In this document: positions 33,473 to 43,161 of the stretch, piece by piece
Position numbering within the stretch: the first letter of the stretch is position 1
Layout: each line of letters begins with the position of its first letter
From: Alteribacillus sp. YIM 98480
GTDB lineage: Bacteria > Bacillota > Bacilli > Bacillales > Marinococcaceae
Assembly (NCBI RefSeq): GCF_009765375.1
Contig: NZ_VTOK01000015.1
Coordinates: 58,969-122,968, forward strand
Direction: 5' to 3'
Length of the DNA: 64,000 nt
The notes under the pieces: model-generated
What the model was told of the DNA's origin: nothing
The model's input: only the letters and a program-made list of their open reading frames with translations
Databases searched by the model: none
Translations under genes and position numbers: made by a program

Positions 33473-34849
33473 TTGTCCAGCAGCCAACCAGAACCTTGGG
33501 TCTCTTTAAAAGACATTAAAAAGAATTTTGCAGAAGCAAATCCCGGCTTAAAACAAAAAGAAGCTGTTGAAGAAGCAAATCGCTGTCTTTATTGTTATGA
33601 CGCACCCTGTATCACTGCTTGCCCGACAGGTATTGATATTCCGACGTTTATAAAAGGAATTGCTACTGACAACCTGAAGGGATCGGCCCGGACCATTATG
33701 GAATCCAATCCAGTAGGTGCAAGCTGTTCAAGGGTTTGTCCAACCGAAGAGTTATGTGAAGGGGCTTGTGTATTAAATGATGCATCATCCCCTATTATGA
33801 TTGGCGATCTACAGCGATATGCTACAGATTGGGCGATAAAAAATGAGCAGCAGCTGTTTCAACGAGAAAAGCATACCTCTAGCAGCGTTGCTATTATTGG
33901 TGGAGGACCTGCGGGTTTGTCAGCTGCAAGAGAACTAGCTCGTTTCGGGCATGAGGTAACTATTTTTGAAGCAGAGGAAAAAGCCGGTGGCTTAAACGCT
34001 CACGGTATTGTTTCCTTTAGACTGCCAAAAGACATTGTAGAATGGGAGGTTCAACAAGTAAAACAGCTTGGTGTCCGTATAAAAACAGGTGTAGAAGTAG
34101 GTAAAGATATCGATGCCCATCTCATTATGGAGATGTTTGACGCCGTTATATTAGCTATTGGAATGGCCAATGTACCAAAGCTCGGCATTAAAGGAGAAGA
34201 ATTGAACGGTGTCTATGATGCAATTGATTTTGTAAAAGAAACCAAAACCAGACCTTTAACCAAACATTTAGCAGGCAAGCGAGTTGCTGTAATCGGGGCT
34301 GGTAACACAGCTATTGATGCTGCTACGTGTTCTGTTCGTTTAGGAGCAGAAAATGTAAAAATCGTCTACCGCCGCACTCAAAAAGAAATGACCGCTTACC
34401 CATTTGAGTTCGAATTTGCAAAACAAGACGGTGTCGAATTTCAATGGCTCTCTTCCCCTTCAGAAATTACGGCGGGGAAGGACGGAAATGTCAATGGTTT
34501 AAAAGTAAAGCCGATGAAGCTCATACAATCGATGAATGATAAACGTATGGCCCCCGTTCCTATAGAAGGAGCGGAAGATACTTTAGACGTGGATATAGTA
34601 ATTAGAGCAATTGGTCAATCTCGGCACTCTTCTTTAATTGAGGCCTTTTCTATTGACCATGATAACGGTGTTATTACGGTAGACCCTGAAACCCTGGCTA
34701 CGTCAAAAGAAAACGTGTACGCCATCGGAGACAGTATCTTTGGAAAAGGACAGGGAGAAGCAATGGTCGTTTCTGCAGCAGAACAAGGAAAACAAGCTGC
34801 CGTTTCTGTCCATAAAGCACTCACGGAGAAAAACGTACACCTTGCTTAA
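33473..34849 (+). CDS. preT: Dihydropyrimidine dehydrogenase, NAD(H)-binding subunit PreT
   Basis: About 458 residues, homologous to the small subunit of glutamate synthase. N-terminal iron-sulfur motifs are C-L-Y-C-Y-D-A-P-C (~36-44) and C-S-R-V-C-P-T-E-E-L-C-E-G-A-C (~86-100). The first FAD-binding motif is I-G-G-G-P-A-G-L-S-A-A-R (~138) and the second nucleotide-binding motif G-A-G-N-T-A-I-D-A-A (~281). It transfers electrons from reduced pyridine nucleotide to PreA. Of two close TTG codons, 33473 is better spaced from GGAGGGG than 33467. It follows pydC by 14 bp. Confidence 0.9.
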   Translation: MSSSQPEPWVSLKDIKKNFAEANPGLKQKEAVEEANRCLYCYDAPCITACPTGIDIPTFIKGIATDNLKGSARTIMESNPVGASCSRVCPTEELCEGACVLNDASSPIMIGDLQRYATDWAIKNEQQLFQREKHTSSSVAIIGGGPAGLSAARELARFGHEVTIFEAEEKAGGLNAHGIVSFRLPKDIVEWEVQQVKQLGVRIKTGVEVGKDIDAHLIMEMFDAVILAIGMANVPKLGIKGEELNGVYDAIDFVKETKTRPLTKHLAGKRVAVIGAGNTAIDAATCSVRLGAENVKIVYRRTQKEMTAYPFEFEFAKQDGVEFQWLSSPSEITAGKDGNVNGLKVKPMKLIQSMNDKRMAPVPIEGAEDTLDVDIVIRAIGQSRHSSLIEAFSIDHDNGVITVDPETLATSKENVYAIGDSIFGKGQGEAMVVSAAEQGKQAAVSVHKALTEKNVHLA

Positions 34850-34868
34850 ATCAAAGGAGGAATGAAAC

Positions 34869-36143
34869 GTGGCTGATCTTACCACATCGCTAGCTGGCAT
34901 TACCTCCCCCAACCCATTTTGGTTAGCTTCTGCTCCCCCTACAAACAGCGGATATCAAGTGCAGCGGGCTTTTGAAGCAGGCTGGGGAGGTGCCGTTTGG
35001 AAAACTATGGGCGACCCTATTTTAAATGTATCTTCCCGTTTTGCCAGTACAACTTTTAACGGTCAACGAGTAGCAGGATTTAATAATATCGAGCTTATCA
35101 CCGACCGTTCCCTCGAGGCTAACCTTCGTGAAATAGAGGAAACGAAACGGAAATTTCCTGACCGAGCAATCATCGGATCTATTATGGTAGAACCCCAACA
35201 AGAAAAGTGGCACGAAATCGTAAAAAAAGTAGAGGCAGCAGGCGTAGATGGTCTGGAATTAAACTTCGGCTGTCCTCATGGAATGGCAGAACGCGGAATG
35301 GGCTCTGCTTCTGGTCAAGTTCCTGAACTAGTTGAGAAGCAGACATCCTGGGTAAAAGAAGCAGCTCAAACACCGGTAATCGTGAAATTAACTCCTAATA
35401 TTACAGATATTACCTTTACCGCTCAAGCTGCCGTACAAGGAGGCGCAGATGCAGTCAGCATGATTAATACCATCAACAGCCTTGCTGGTGTTGATCTTGA
35501 CACGTGGAATACGATTCCTAATGTAGCCGGCAAAGGAGCTCATGGCGGATACTGCGGCCCGGCTGTAAAACCAATTGCTCTAAACATGGTATCTGAAAGT
35601 GCCAGACATCCGGAAATATCGGTTCCTATTTCTGGAATGGGCGGCGTTTCCTCTTGGAAAGAAGCTGTAGAATTTATGCTGATGGGTGCATCCAATGTTC
35701 AAGTCTGTACTGCTGCGATGCACCATGGCTTTCGTATCGTAGAAGATATGATAGACGGACTGAACAACTATTTAGATGAAAAACAAATATATAGTGTAAA
35801 CCAGCTTATAGGTCAATCCGTTCCTAAATTTTCCGACTGGGGAGAGCTTGATCTAAATTATCGTGTTGTAGCTAGAATAAATAACGATGCCTGTATTAAC
35901 TGCAATAAATGCCATATTGCTTGTGAGGACACCTCGCATCAATGCATTGATATGCACAAAGATGATCAAGGAAACGATATTTTACAGGTTAGAGAAGAAG
36001 ATTGTGTAGGATGCAATCTCTGTTCGATTGTATGTCCGGTGGATGGAGCGATTGATATGGTTGAGGCACCACGGCAAACGGGAGATGAGCCTATGACATG
36101 GAATGAAAGACAGTCGCTGCTTTCCTTGATGCCTGCTAAATAA
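34869..36143 (+). CDS. preA: Dihydropyrimidine dehydrogenase, catalytic subunit PreA
   Basis: 424 residues. The FMN-binding dihydroorotate-dehydrogenase-like barrel (about 5-310) has S-A-P-P-T, N-F-G-C-P-H-G-M-x-E-R-G-M-G and V-K-L-T-P-N. A C-terminal ferredoxin domain carries two [4Fe-4S] motifs (C-I-N-C-N-K-C-H-I-A-C and C-V-G-C-N-L-C-S-I-V-C-P). It reduces uracil or thymine to the dihydro form with electrons from PreT. GTG start at 34869 with AAAGGAGG eight bases before. 19 bp after preT. Confidence 0.93.
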   Translation: MADLTTSLAGITSPNPFWLASAPPTNSGYQVQRAFEAGWGGAVWKTMGDPILNVSSRFASTTFNGQRVAGFNNIELITDRSLEANLREIEETKRKFPDRAIIGSIMVEPQQEKWHEIVKKVEAAGVDGLELNFGCPHGMAERGMGSASGQVPELVEKQTSWVKEAAQTPVIVKLTPNITDITFTAQAAVQGGADAVSMINTINSLAGVDLDTWNTIPNVAGKGAHGGYCGPAVKPIALNMVSESARHPEISVPISGMGGVSSWKEAVEFMLMGASNVQVCTAAMHHGFRIVEDMIDGLNNYLDEKQIYSVNQLIGQSVPKFSDWGELDLNYRVVARINNDACINCNKCHIACEDTSHQCIDMHKDDQGNDILQVREEDCVGCNLCSIVCPVDGAIDMVEAPRQTGDEPMTWNERQSLLSLMPAK

Positions 36144-36160
36144 GAAAGGAGAATGCCAAA

Positions 36161-37579
36161 ATGAACCGTACAATTATTAAAAATGGCACCATTGTAACCG
36201 CAAGTGATTGTTATCAAGCCGACATTCTCATTGAAGGAGAGACAGTCAAATCAATCGGTAATGAGCTCCCCGAACAAAATGCGGATATCATTGATGCTTC
36301 TGGCCGTTATGTATTTCCTGGAGGTGTTGACCCTCACACCCATCTTGACATGCCGTTTGGCGGAACTGTAACAAAAGATGATTTTGAAACTGGAACGATC
36401 GCTGCTGCTTTTGGCGGCACCACCACTATTATCGATTTTTGCTTAACAGATAAGAACAAGCCGCTTGAAGACTCTATTCAAACGTGGCACATGAAATCGA
36501 AAGATAAAGCAGTCATTGATTACAGCTTTCACCTTATGATCGGCGAAATGAACGAAAAAGTGATGGAACAATTGCCTGCTATTATAGACAATCACGGCAT
36601 TACCTCTTTTAAAGTCTTTATGGCTTATAAAAATGTATTTCAAGCTGATGACGAAACCCTTTTCCAAACGCTGCTGGCCGCAAAAGATCTTGGTGCTCTA
36701 GTCATGGTTCATGCTGAAAATGGGGATGTTATTCATTATTTAACAGAAAAAGCGCTGGCAGAAGGAAAAATAGAACCAATTCATCATGCCTTAACCCGTC
36801 CTCCAGAAATAGAAGGAGAAGCGACAGGACGAGCGGCTCAATTAACGGATCTGGCTGATTCCCAGCTTTACGTGGTTCATGTCTCATGTGAAGAAGCTGT
36901 TCAAAAAATTGCTGAAGCAAGAAGAAAGGGAGCCCGTATTTATGGGGAAACATGCCCTCAATATTTAATGCTTGATCAAAGCTATATGGAAAAACCAAAT
37001 TTCGAAGGAGCGAAATACGTATGGTCTCCCCCGCTCCGCGAAAAGAAAAACCAGGATGTCTTATGGAAAGCCATTCATTGCGGTGATTTACAAACAATTG
37101 GTTCAGACCAATGTTCCTTTGACTTTAAAGGGCAGAAAGATCTAGGTAAAAATGACTTTACTAAAATTCCAAATGGTGGACCGATGATCGAAGACCGCTT
37201 CAGCATTCTTTATTCTGAAGGCGTGGCAAAAGGAAGGATTTCGTTACAAAAGTTTGTCGAACTTACTTCTGCCAAAGCAGCGCAACTGTTTGGCCTTGCT
37301 CCGAGAAAAGGAACGATTGCAGCCGGAAGTGATGCCGACCTCGTTATTTTTAATCCGGAGGCAACTAGAACCATAAGTGCAGATACCCATCATATGGCAG
37401 TTGATTACAGTGCATTTGAAGGGATGAAGATAACTGGAGAAGTAGAAACCGTGCTTGTAAGAGGCAATACTGTCATACAAGATAAACAACTGGTCGCCGT
37501 ACCAGGCTCTGGCTCTTATTTAAAAAGAGAAACATTCAACCAGCAACACTCCCCTTTTCGGGAAACGGCATCTATGTAA
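36161..37579 (+). CDS. pydB: Dihydropyrimidinase (D-hydantoinase)
   Basis: 472 residues, cyclic amidohydrolase. Metal ligands appear as H-T-H in G-V-D-P-H-T-H-L-D (~58-64), the carboxylated Lys in S-F-K-V-F-M-A-Y-K (~149), and His in V-M-V-H-A-E-N and V-V-H-V-S. It opens dihydrouracil or dihydrothymine to N-carbamoyl-beta-amino acids. The substrate loop G-S-D-Q-C-S-F is present near residue 315. 17 bp after preA with a good AAAGGAG site. Middle step of the pathway encoded here. Confidence 0.93.
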   Translation: MNRTIIKNGTIVTASDCYQADILIEGETVKSIGNELPEQNADIIDASGRYVFPGGVDPHTHLDMPFGGTVTKDDFETGTIAAAFGGTTTIIDFCLTDKNKPLEDSIQTWHMKSKDKAVIDYSFHLMIGEMNEKVMEQLPAIIDNHGITSFKVFMAYKNVFQADDETLFQTLLAAKDLGALVMVHAENGDVIHYLTEKALAEGKIEPIHHALTRPPEIEGEATGRAAQLTDLADSQLYVVHVSCEEAVQKIAEARRKGARIYGETCPQYLMLDQSYMEKPNFEGAKYVWSPPLREKKNQDVLWKAIHCGDLQTIGSDQCSFDFKGQKDLGKNDFTKIPNGGPMIEDRFSILYSEGVAKGRISLQKFVELTSAKAAQLFGLAPRKGTIAAGSDADLVIFNPEATRTISADTHHMAVDYSAFEGMKITGEVETVLVRGNTVIQDKQLVAVPGSGSYLKRETFNQQHSPFRETASM

Positions 37580-37658
37580 CCAAAAATGAAAAAATGAACT
37601 TTCACAAAGAAATTGGCTCCTGTCAAAAAATCAAAATAATAAAAAAGGAGAGGTAAGT

Positions 37659-39131
37659 ATGAATCCAAAAGACCGTTATTTAAAATCCCCTGACTTGCTG
37701 CCAGTTTCTCATGCTAAAAAGAAAATAAGCACCTTTGGCTTTTCTTTGATGTGGGTAGGGATGGCCGTCGTCCTGGCCGCTTTTGCGATTGGAGGAGACG
37801 GGGTACTTGGCCTTCCGCTTGGCTGGGTAGTTCTTGCTTCTCTAATAGGTTCTGTTGCCATCGGCCTTTTCATAACCATCGTCGGGGATATCGGTATTGA
37901 ACACGGTCTTTCGTTTCCAGTTTATATGCGGGCTCCATTTGGTACAGCAGGCACCCATATCCCTTCACTCACCCGCGGAGTGACCGCTTCCATATGGTTT
38001 GGGATCAATACATTTTTCGGATCCACTGCTATTAATGGTATTTTGAATATCTTAACTGGTTTTGATAATTGGCTTCTCTGTTATGCAGTATTTGCAACCG
38101 CTCAGCTTGTGAACACTGCTATCGGCATTAAAGCAGTAGAACGCTTCGCCGACCTGGCTGCACCAGTTATTATCATTATCTCCATCTGGATGTACTTTGT
38201 CTTATCCAATGCCGCATTAGAAGGGGGAAATAATGTATGGAACAGCGTGGAAGCACCGCTGACCGGCACCGCGGCAATCAATGCTTTCCTTATTGTTATA
38301 TTCGCTAATATGGGATTTTGGGCAACACTTGCGGCTGACATCCCTTCGATTTCACGATTTATTAAAGCTCCTCAGTATGAAAGAAGCTGGGTGAAGCGTA
38401 ATAAAGGAACGCTTGTAGGCAGTGTCGTGTCCTTACCTTTAGTGCAGACGTTTATGGTTCTGATCGGCGGTGTGTGCTATATTGCACTCGGTAACTTTGA
38501 TCCAGTTGTTGCCCTGCAAGAAACCGCAACCGGTATAGGGCTAGCTGTCTTGCTGTTAATGATAGTGTTTGCCCAATGGTCCACCAATACATCTGCTAAT
38601 GTCATTCCGGCAGCGACGATCTTTTCCAATGCGGGAGGTCCTAAAGTTCCCTTCTACGTGGGAGTTTTCATGGCAGGGATTGTAGGCACCGCTGTACAGC
38701 CGTGGATGCTGTTTGAAATCTTAGTTCCCTTTCTCCTCGTCGTAGGCGGTATTTTGTCCGCCATTGTTGGCATATTAATAACCGATTACTATATTCTGAG
38801 AAAACGGCGCGTGAATGTACCAGATTTATACCGTCATGACGGACAATACCAATATTACAAAGGAATGAATGCAGCTGGTTTTCTGGCCTGGATTATCGGT
38901 GGAGCCAGTGCATACCTGTTAATGGATTATTCATTCTTAGTTGGTTTTGCAGTCGGCAGCGTAAGCTACTATATGCTTGCAAAATACTGGTGGTTTCCAA
39001 AATATAAGCAAGCTGAAATTGAAGACCCGGATGATGAAAAATACCTGGGTATTACCGTAGGACGAGACTGGACGATTGAAGCAGAAGAAGAACCTGTAAA
39101 AGAAAAAACAGCAAAGGTTCAAACCCTATAA
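37659..39131 (+). CDS. NCS1-family nucleobase (uracil/hydantoin-type) permease
   Basis: 490 residues with 12 predicted helices, matching the NCS1 transporters for cytosine, uracil, allantoin and hydantoins. Recognisable segments are S-L-M-W-V-G-M-A near the start, S-I-W-F-G-I-N-T-F-F-G (~107-117) and N-M-G-F-W-A-T-L-A-A-D-I-P-S-I-S-R-F (~221-238). Being in the pyrimidine degradation operon it most likely imports uracil or thymine, or a hydantoin. AAAAAAGGAGAGG precedes the ATG; the C-terminal tail is acidic and Lys-rich. Confidence 0.88.
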   Translation: MNPKDRYLKSPDLLPVSHAKKKISTFGFSLMWVGMAVVLAAFAIGGDGVLGLPLGWVVLASLIGSVAIGLFITIVGDIGIEHGLSFPVYMRAPFGTAGTHIPSLTRGVTASIWFGINTFFGSTAINGILNILTGFDNWLLCYAVFATAQLVNTAIGIKAVERFADLAAPVIIIISIWMYFVLSNAALEGGNNVWNSVEAPLTGTAAINAFLIVIFANMGFWATLAADIPSISRFIKAPQYERSWVKRNKGTLVGSVVSLPLVQTFMVLIGGVCYIALGNFDPVVALQETATGIGLAVLLLMIVFAQWSTNTSANVIPAATIFSNAGGPKVPFYVGVFMAGIVGTAVQPWMLFEILVPFLLVVGGILSAIVGILITDYYILRKRRVNVPDLYRHDGQYQYYKGMNAAGFLAWIIGGASAYLLMDYSFLVGFAVGSVSYYMLAKYWWFPKYKQAEIEDPDDEKYLGITVGRDWTIEAEEEPVKEKTAKVQTL

Positions 39132-39148
39132 GATAAGGAGACAAGCCT

Positions 39149-39373
39149 ATGCACGAGCACAAAGAGTTTTTAGAAGAAAAAGAACAAATAGATCGATTAA
39201 TAAACAACGGTTTCTTTATTACAGATGTCACCGAAAATTTAGAAGGCGCCTTTGTACAGTTTTCCAACGGAGCTGACACGGAGCAGCTCCATATACAAAG
39301 CGCCAGCGCCAGAAAGTATTTTTCTTTTTTATTAAAAAAGCAAAAAGAAGACACCATATCTCCCTTTACATGA
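39149..39373 (+). CDS. Orphan 74-residue protein, last gene of the pyrimidine operon
   Basis: Small soluble, charged protein with a helical N-terminus (H-K-E-F-L-E-E-K-E-Q-I-D-R-L-I), a possible beta hairpin (F-F-I-T-D-V-T-E-N-L-E-G-A-F-V-Q-F) and a Lys-rich tail. No family recognised. AAGGAG lies upstream, 17 bp separate it from the permease, and a strong terminator follows, so it is a genuine operon member. A regulatory or accessory role in the pathway is possible but unsupported. Confidence 0.75.
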   Translation: MHEHKEFLEEKEQIDRLINNGFFITDVTENLEGAFVQFSNGADTEQLHIQSASARKYFSFLLKKQKEDTISPFT

Positions 39374-39398
39374 GCAGAAACAATTTATCAGCTGACAG

Positions 39399-39423
39399 CC
39401 CAATAGTTAACTATTGGGTTTTT
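39399..39423 (+). terminator. Rho-independent terminator of the pyrimidine operon
   Basis: Palindromic CCCAATAG/CTATTGGG stem with TTAA loop followed by TTTTT, 26 bp after the last stop. Confidence 0.92.
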
Positions 39424-39829
39424 CCTGGAGCTGGACGTGGTGGCTGTACCAGAGGATCACCTTGTCTTAGGCGTAAGGACACAGATTCCATAGTTAAGAA
39501 ATCTAGTGCTCATGAGGATCCGTTATATTTTAAAAGCTAGGCTGTTCCCTGGTATAACAGGGAACTCATGCCGTTTCTTCGCTCATAGTTTCTTTTTAGC
39601 GCCCCCCTTACAGGATTGGGGCTCTGTTAATGTGAAAGTACTGATTTGTGCAAAAGCCGCTGAATTCGTGACGCTAAGCACTGGTTCCCTCAATCTAACC
39701 ATTAATTTTTTCTCCTAAGTGCCGATTCTTTTTGTATAACGCTGGACCTTTCCTCTTTACTGCTGAATCTGGAATTCGAAGCTGACTTTTCAGCATTATC
39801 TCCGATTCTTTCCTTCTAAGACGAAGAAT
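39424..39829. other. Gap without a recognisable gene
   Basis: About 400 bp between the pyrimidine terminator and a PucR gene. Short open stretches exist in both directions but none has a ribosome site or a recognisable family. The 5' part encodes a fragment such as AVPEDHLVLGVRTQ ending at a stop, possibly a gene remnant. Confidence 0.5.
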
Positions 39830-41443
39830 TTAAATTTCACCATACTTATATTCATAAGCATGCATGGCTAACTCCAGCGATAATCGTTTAGGTGCTTTGA
39901 TAATATCTTCACCTAACAATTCATGAATTTTTTTAAGCCGGTGATATAACGTTTGGCGAACAATATATAATGCTTTTGCTGTTTCCTGTTTTGAACCAAA
40001 ACAGTTTAAATACACTTTCAACGTTTTTAGAAGCTGCCCCTGTTTTAGTTGATCAAAATCAATGAGCACTCCTAAATAATCATCTATAAAATCATCGATG
40101 TCCTTTTGTTCTTCCATCTGTAAGATGGTTCGGAAAATATGCAAATTCTCATAAAAGGGAATGGACAAATATCCTATCTTCTTTTTTACTTCATTTGTAT
40201 CTTTTGCTGATATGAAGCTTTGCGATACATGGTTTAAATTCTTGACCACTTTTCCAAACACCATATGCTGAAAAAATGCTGTGTTGTCTTTTCCATCCCA
40301 GCTTTGCAGGGTGTGCAAGCTGCTAAACAACCGCTGACGAAATAATTCTCTCCCCTGCTCTCGTTCATTCAATAAAATAAATACAAAAAAGTCTTCAAAC
40401 ATAGAAGATAATAACAAAATACCTTGTTCTTTAAAGACAGAACGAGCAATCATAAGTTTTTGAATAAAAAAGCTATCTTTATCTAAGACATCTGCTTGAA
40501 GCTGTGGATTTTCTATTAAACCAATCACCGCTTCGTTTATCGTCCCTTTATAAGTCCGCTTTATTTCTATTTCGATGTCCCTTGGATGATGTTTATTGTG
40601 CAGCCAGTCATGAATCCACTGATTTTTTTTGTATTGCTGCCGTTCTTGCATATAAGCTGTTCGCATGACTTCTTGCGACACTGCAGTTGCGCAGCGTTCA
40701 AATGCTAATTGATCAAATTCAGTACATTTTCGGTCCGCATCAAACACAATAAGATCCGCAAAATGCTGATCTAGCACTATAATTGGTCGGAAAAGACGGT
40801 AAGGAGTTTCTTCCATCGTTTTATGATGCACCCATTCACTCACCTTGCGCTCTTGTTCTTCAATGGATAGATTCGGGACAAAATAACTTTCCCCTTGAAT
40901 AGGCAGATAACATACAGCCAAACCGGTACTCTTATTAAATTCTTTTAGTAAATCTCTTATTCCTTTCCCACTCAAAAGCAGATGATTAAAAGATTGAGAG
41001 AGCTGTTCTAGTTCCTTTACCATTTCATAGTGCTGATGAATAAACATACTGTGCAAATCCTGAGTAATATCAACATACCTAACTTTTTTATGAAATAAAA
41101 TAATCGGAAAATCATGCGCTTTAGCAAGAGATATCATGCTCTCTGGCAACGTATCGGTATAGGTCCCCATTTCTACGCATAACCCAGAGACCCCGCTTTC
41201 AATTAATTGACGCAGAAAAGAAACAGAAAGCTGCTCTCTATCATGCCAGCCAATCCCAGTGGTCAAGACTAATTCATTTCCATTTAATAATTCATCAAGA
41301 TGGGTGACTTCCACAATGTGGACCCACGTAACCGTTCGACGTAATGCCTTTTCACTAGCAATAACACTAGCCTCCGCGAACGCGGGACGTTTTAATATTT
41401 CAGAAATGGTTGTATGTAGTATCGGTTTCTGTGAAACAGTCAT
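39830..41443 (-). CDS. PucR-family transcriptional regulator
   Basis: About 537 residues. The N-terminal PucR-like ligand domain (about 10-130) contains W-V-H-I-V-E-V and L-L-N-G-N-E-L-V-L-T-T-G-I-G. The C-terminal PucR-type helix-turn-helix has L-K-V-Y-L-N-C-F-G-S-K-Q-E-T-A-K-A-L-Y-I-V-R-Q-T-L-Y-H-R-L-K-K-I. PucR regulators control purine and pyrimidine catabolic genes. ATG 41443 is preferred over 41479 because GAGAGGA lies just upstream. It is divergent from a paralogue at 41592 and next to the pyrimidine operon, its likely target. Confidence 0.88.
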   Translation of the reverse strand: MTVSQKPILHTTISEILKRPAFAEASVIASEKALRRTVTWVHIVEVTHLDELLNGNELVLTTGIGWHDREQLSVSFLRQLIESGVSGLCVEMGTYTDTLPESMISLAKAHDFPIILFHKKVRYVDITQDLHSMFIHQHYEMVKELEQLSQSFNHLLLSGKGIRDLLKEFNKSTGLAVCYLPIQGESYFVPNLSIEEQERKVSEWVHHKTMEETPYRLFRPIIVLDQHFADLIVFDADRKCTEFDQLAFERCATAVSQEVMRTAYMQERQQYKKNQWIHDWLHNKHHPRDIEIEIKRTYKGTINEAVIGLIENPQLQADVLDKDSFFIQKLMIARSVFKEQGILLLSSMFEDFFVFILLNEREQGRELFRQRLFSSLHTLQSWDGKDNTAFFQHMVFGKVVKNLNHVSQSFISAKDTNEVKKKIGYLSIPFYENLHIFRTILQMEEQKDIDDFIDDYLGVLIDFDQLKQGQLLKTLKVYLNCFGSKQETAKALYIVRQTLYHRLKKIHELLGEDIIKAPKRLSLELAMHAYEYKYGEI

Positions 41444-41591
41444 GCCGTTCCTCTCCCAACTATTTTTCCTTTTTAACATCTTGTAATATAAATCGTATAA
41501 GTTATTATAAGAAAATAGATATAACTTAACATATTGTCTGCTATATTATCTTACAGAGAAAATCCATTCATACAAGGAAGGCGGGATAGAA

Positions 41592-43145
41592 ATGGGGGAT
41601 TTAAACATGACACAGCTGACTGTTCAGGACGTATTGAAACGTCGGCTCTTTCAAGAGGCAGAAGTCATCGGTTCACCAGCCTCTTTACATAGGGAAGTAG
41701 AATGGGTTCATATTATGGATATAACGAAGGTTGGACAATTACTGAATGGAAATGAACTGATTCTTTCTACTGGGATAGGGTGGAAAGATAATGAAGAGGA
41801 CTGCCTTTCCTTTTTACGGCAGCTCATCGACAACGGTTGTGCTGGCTTATGTGTGGAATTAGTAGAATACACGCATACGTTACCCAAATCTGTTATTGAA
41901 TTAGCAAAAGCCAAATCGTTTCCTCTTATTCTTTTTCATGAAGAAGTGAGATTTATCGACATAACCCAAGACCTCCATTCTATCTTCTTAAACCGCCATC
42001 ATGAAATGATGACCGAATTAGAAACACTTTCTTCTTTACTAAATAATGTCTTATTATCCGGTAAAGGCCATGCTTCCCTGCTTAAAGCTTTTCATCAATT
42101 TACTGGCCTCTCTCTTCGGTTTCAAACGCAGCAAGGCACAGAATTACTTTTCCCTCACGATCATCGTGAGGATGGAAACGGCAACTTCTTAGAAACACGA
42201 GCCATTAAAATCATGAACCATGTCATCGCTCATTTAACTGTATCCTCCAAAAATCCTCTTAATAAATTTCAAAAGTTAGCAGCGGATAAAGCAGAAACAG
42301 CGCTGGCTCAGGAATTAATGCGGTCCATGTACATCGAGGAAAGAAAACGGCACCAAGAAGAATTATGGATCCAACATTGGCTGATGGGTAACTATACAGA
42401 AAATGAAATCACCGCTCACCTTCGTACGATACACCCAAATGCTTCTTTTTCCCGTCATGTCGTCTGTCTTGGAGGATTAAAACCAAGCCATAAAGAGGAG
42501 TCAGCGTCTCTTATCAGCCGAAGCATGATAGCACGCTCGCTTTTTGAAGAACGCGGCTTCACATTATTGATGGCCTTTTTTCAAGAAGAAATTGTCTATA
42601 TTCTTCTTTTTGAAAAAAATATAAAGAACAAAGAATGTTATAAACGATTGAGTGAGGTTTTTACCATCCTTATAGAAAACGCGATCGTAAAAGATTTTTC
42701 AATTGGCCAGCCTCAGCCAGCTTTGGAAAAAGCGGCCCAAAGCTATCAAAGTGCACAAACCGCCCTTTCATTGAAAAGGCGGTTAGGCAGCAACGTATCA
42801 TCTATTTACGAAGAACTGCATGTGTATCGTATCATTGCTGACTTGGAAGAGCGCGATGTACTAGGAGTTTATATAGAAGATTATTTGCATGCCCTTCTTC
42901 AATATGACCAAAAGAAAAACAGCCAGCTTTTACGAACATTGAAGTCCTATTTGAACCACCATGGCAATAAACAAGAAACAGCGAAAGACTTATTTATCGT
43001 TCGCCAAACCCTCTACCACCGGCTCCGGAAGATTGAAGAGTTAGCAGGCAGCGATTTTTTTGATATGCCTAAACGTTTAGCGATTGAAATAGCACTGATT
43101 GGCTATGAATATATTCACGGACCAATTATTACTGCGGACAGCTGA
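41592..43145 (+). CDS. PucR-family transcriptional regulator, paralogue
   Basis: 517 residues, same architecture as the neighbour: PucR ligand domain (W-V-H-I-M-D-I, L-L-N-G-N-E-L-I-L-S-T-G-I-G-W), a variable middle, and C-terminal H-G-N-K-Q-E-T-A-K-D-L-F-I-V-R-Q-T-L-Y-H-R-L-R-K-I. An ATG at 41607, preceded by GGGGGA, is an alternative start that aligns better with the paralogue. The two proteins share clear but moderate identity, so the split is not recent. They may sense different intermediates, or act on the pyrimidine operon and the transporter/aminotransferase genes separately. Confidence 0.88.
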   Translation: MGDLNMTQLTVQDVLKRRLFQEAEVIGSPASLHREVEWVHIMDITKVGQLLNGNELILSTGIGWKDNEEDCLSFLRQLIDNGCAGLCVELVEYTHTLPKSVIELAKAKSFPLILFHEEVRFIDITQDLHSIFLNRHHEMMTELETLSSLLNNVLLSGKGHASLLKAFHQFTGLSLRFQTQQGTELLFPHDHREDGNGNFLETRAIKIMNHVIAHLTVSSKNPLNKFQKLAADKAETALAQELMRSMYIEERKRHQEELWIQHWLMGNYTENEITAHLRTIHPNASFSRHVVCLGGLKPSHKEESASLISRSMIARSLFEERGFTLLMAFFQEEIVYILLFEKNIKNKECYKRLSEVFTILIENAIVKDFSIGQPQPALEKAAQSYQSAQTALSLKRRLGSNVSSIYEELHVYRIIADLEERDVLGVYIEDYLHALLQYDQKKNSQLLRTLKSYLNHHGNKQETAKDLFIVRQTLYHRLRKIEELAGSDFFDMPKRLAIEIALIGYEYIHGPIITADS

Positions 43146-43161
43146 TGTCAACATACAAATC

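Noticed and set aside
39424..39720. Possible genes in the gap after the pyrimidine terminator
   Set aside because: Short frames without ribosome sites; one C-terminal-like fragment was not recognisable.
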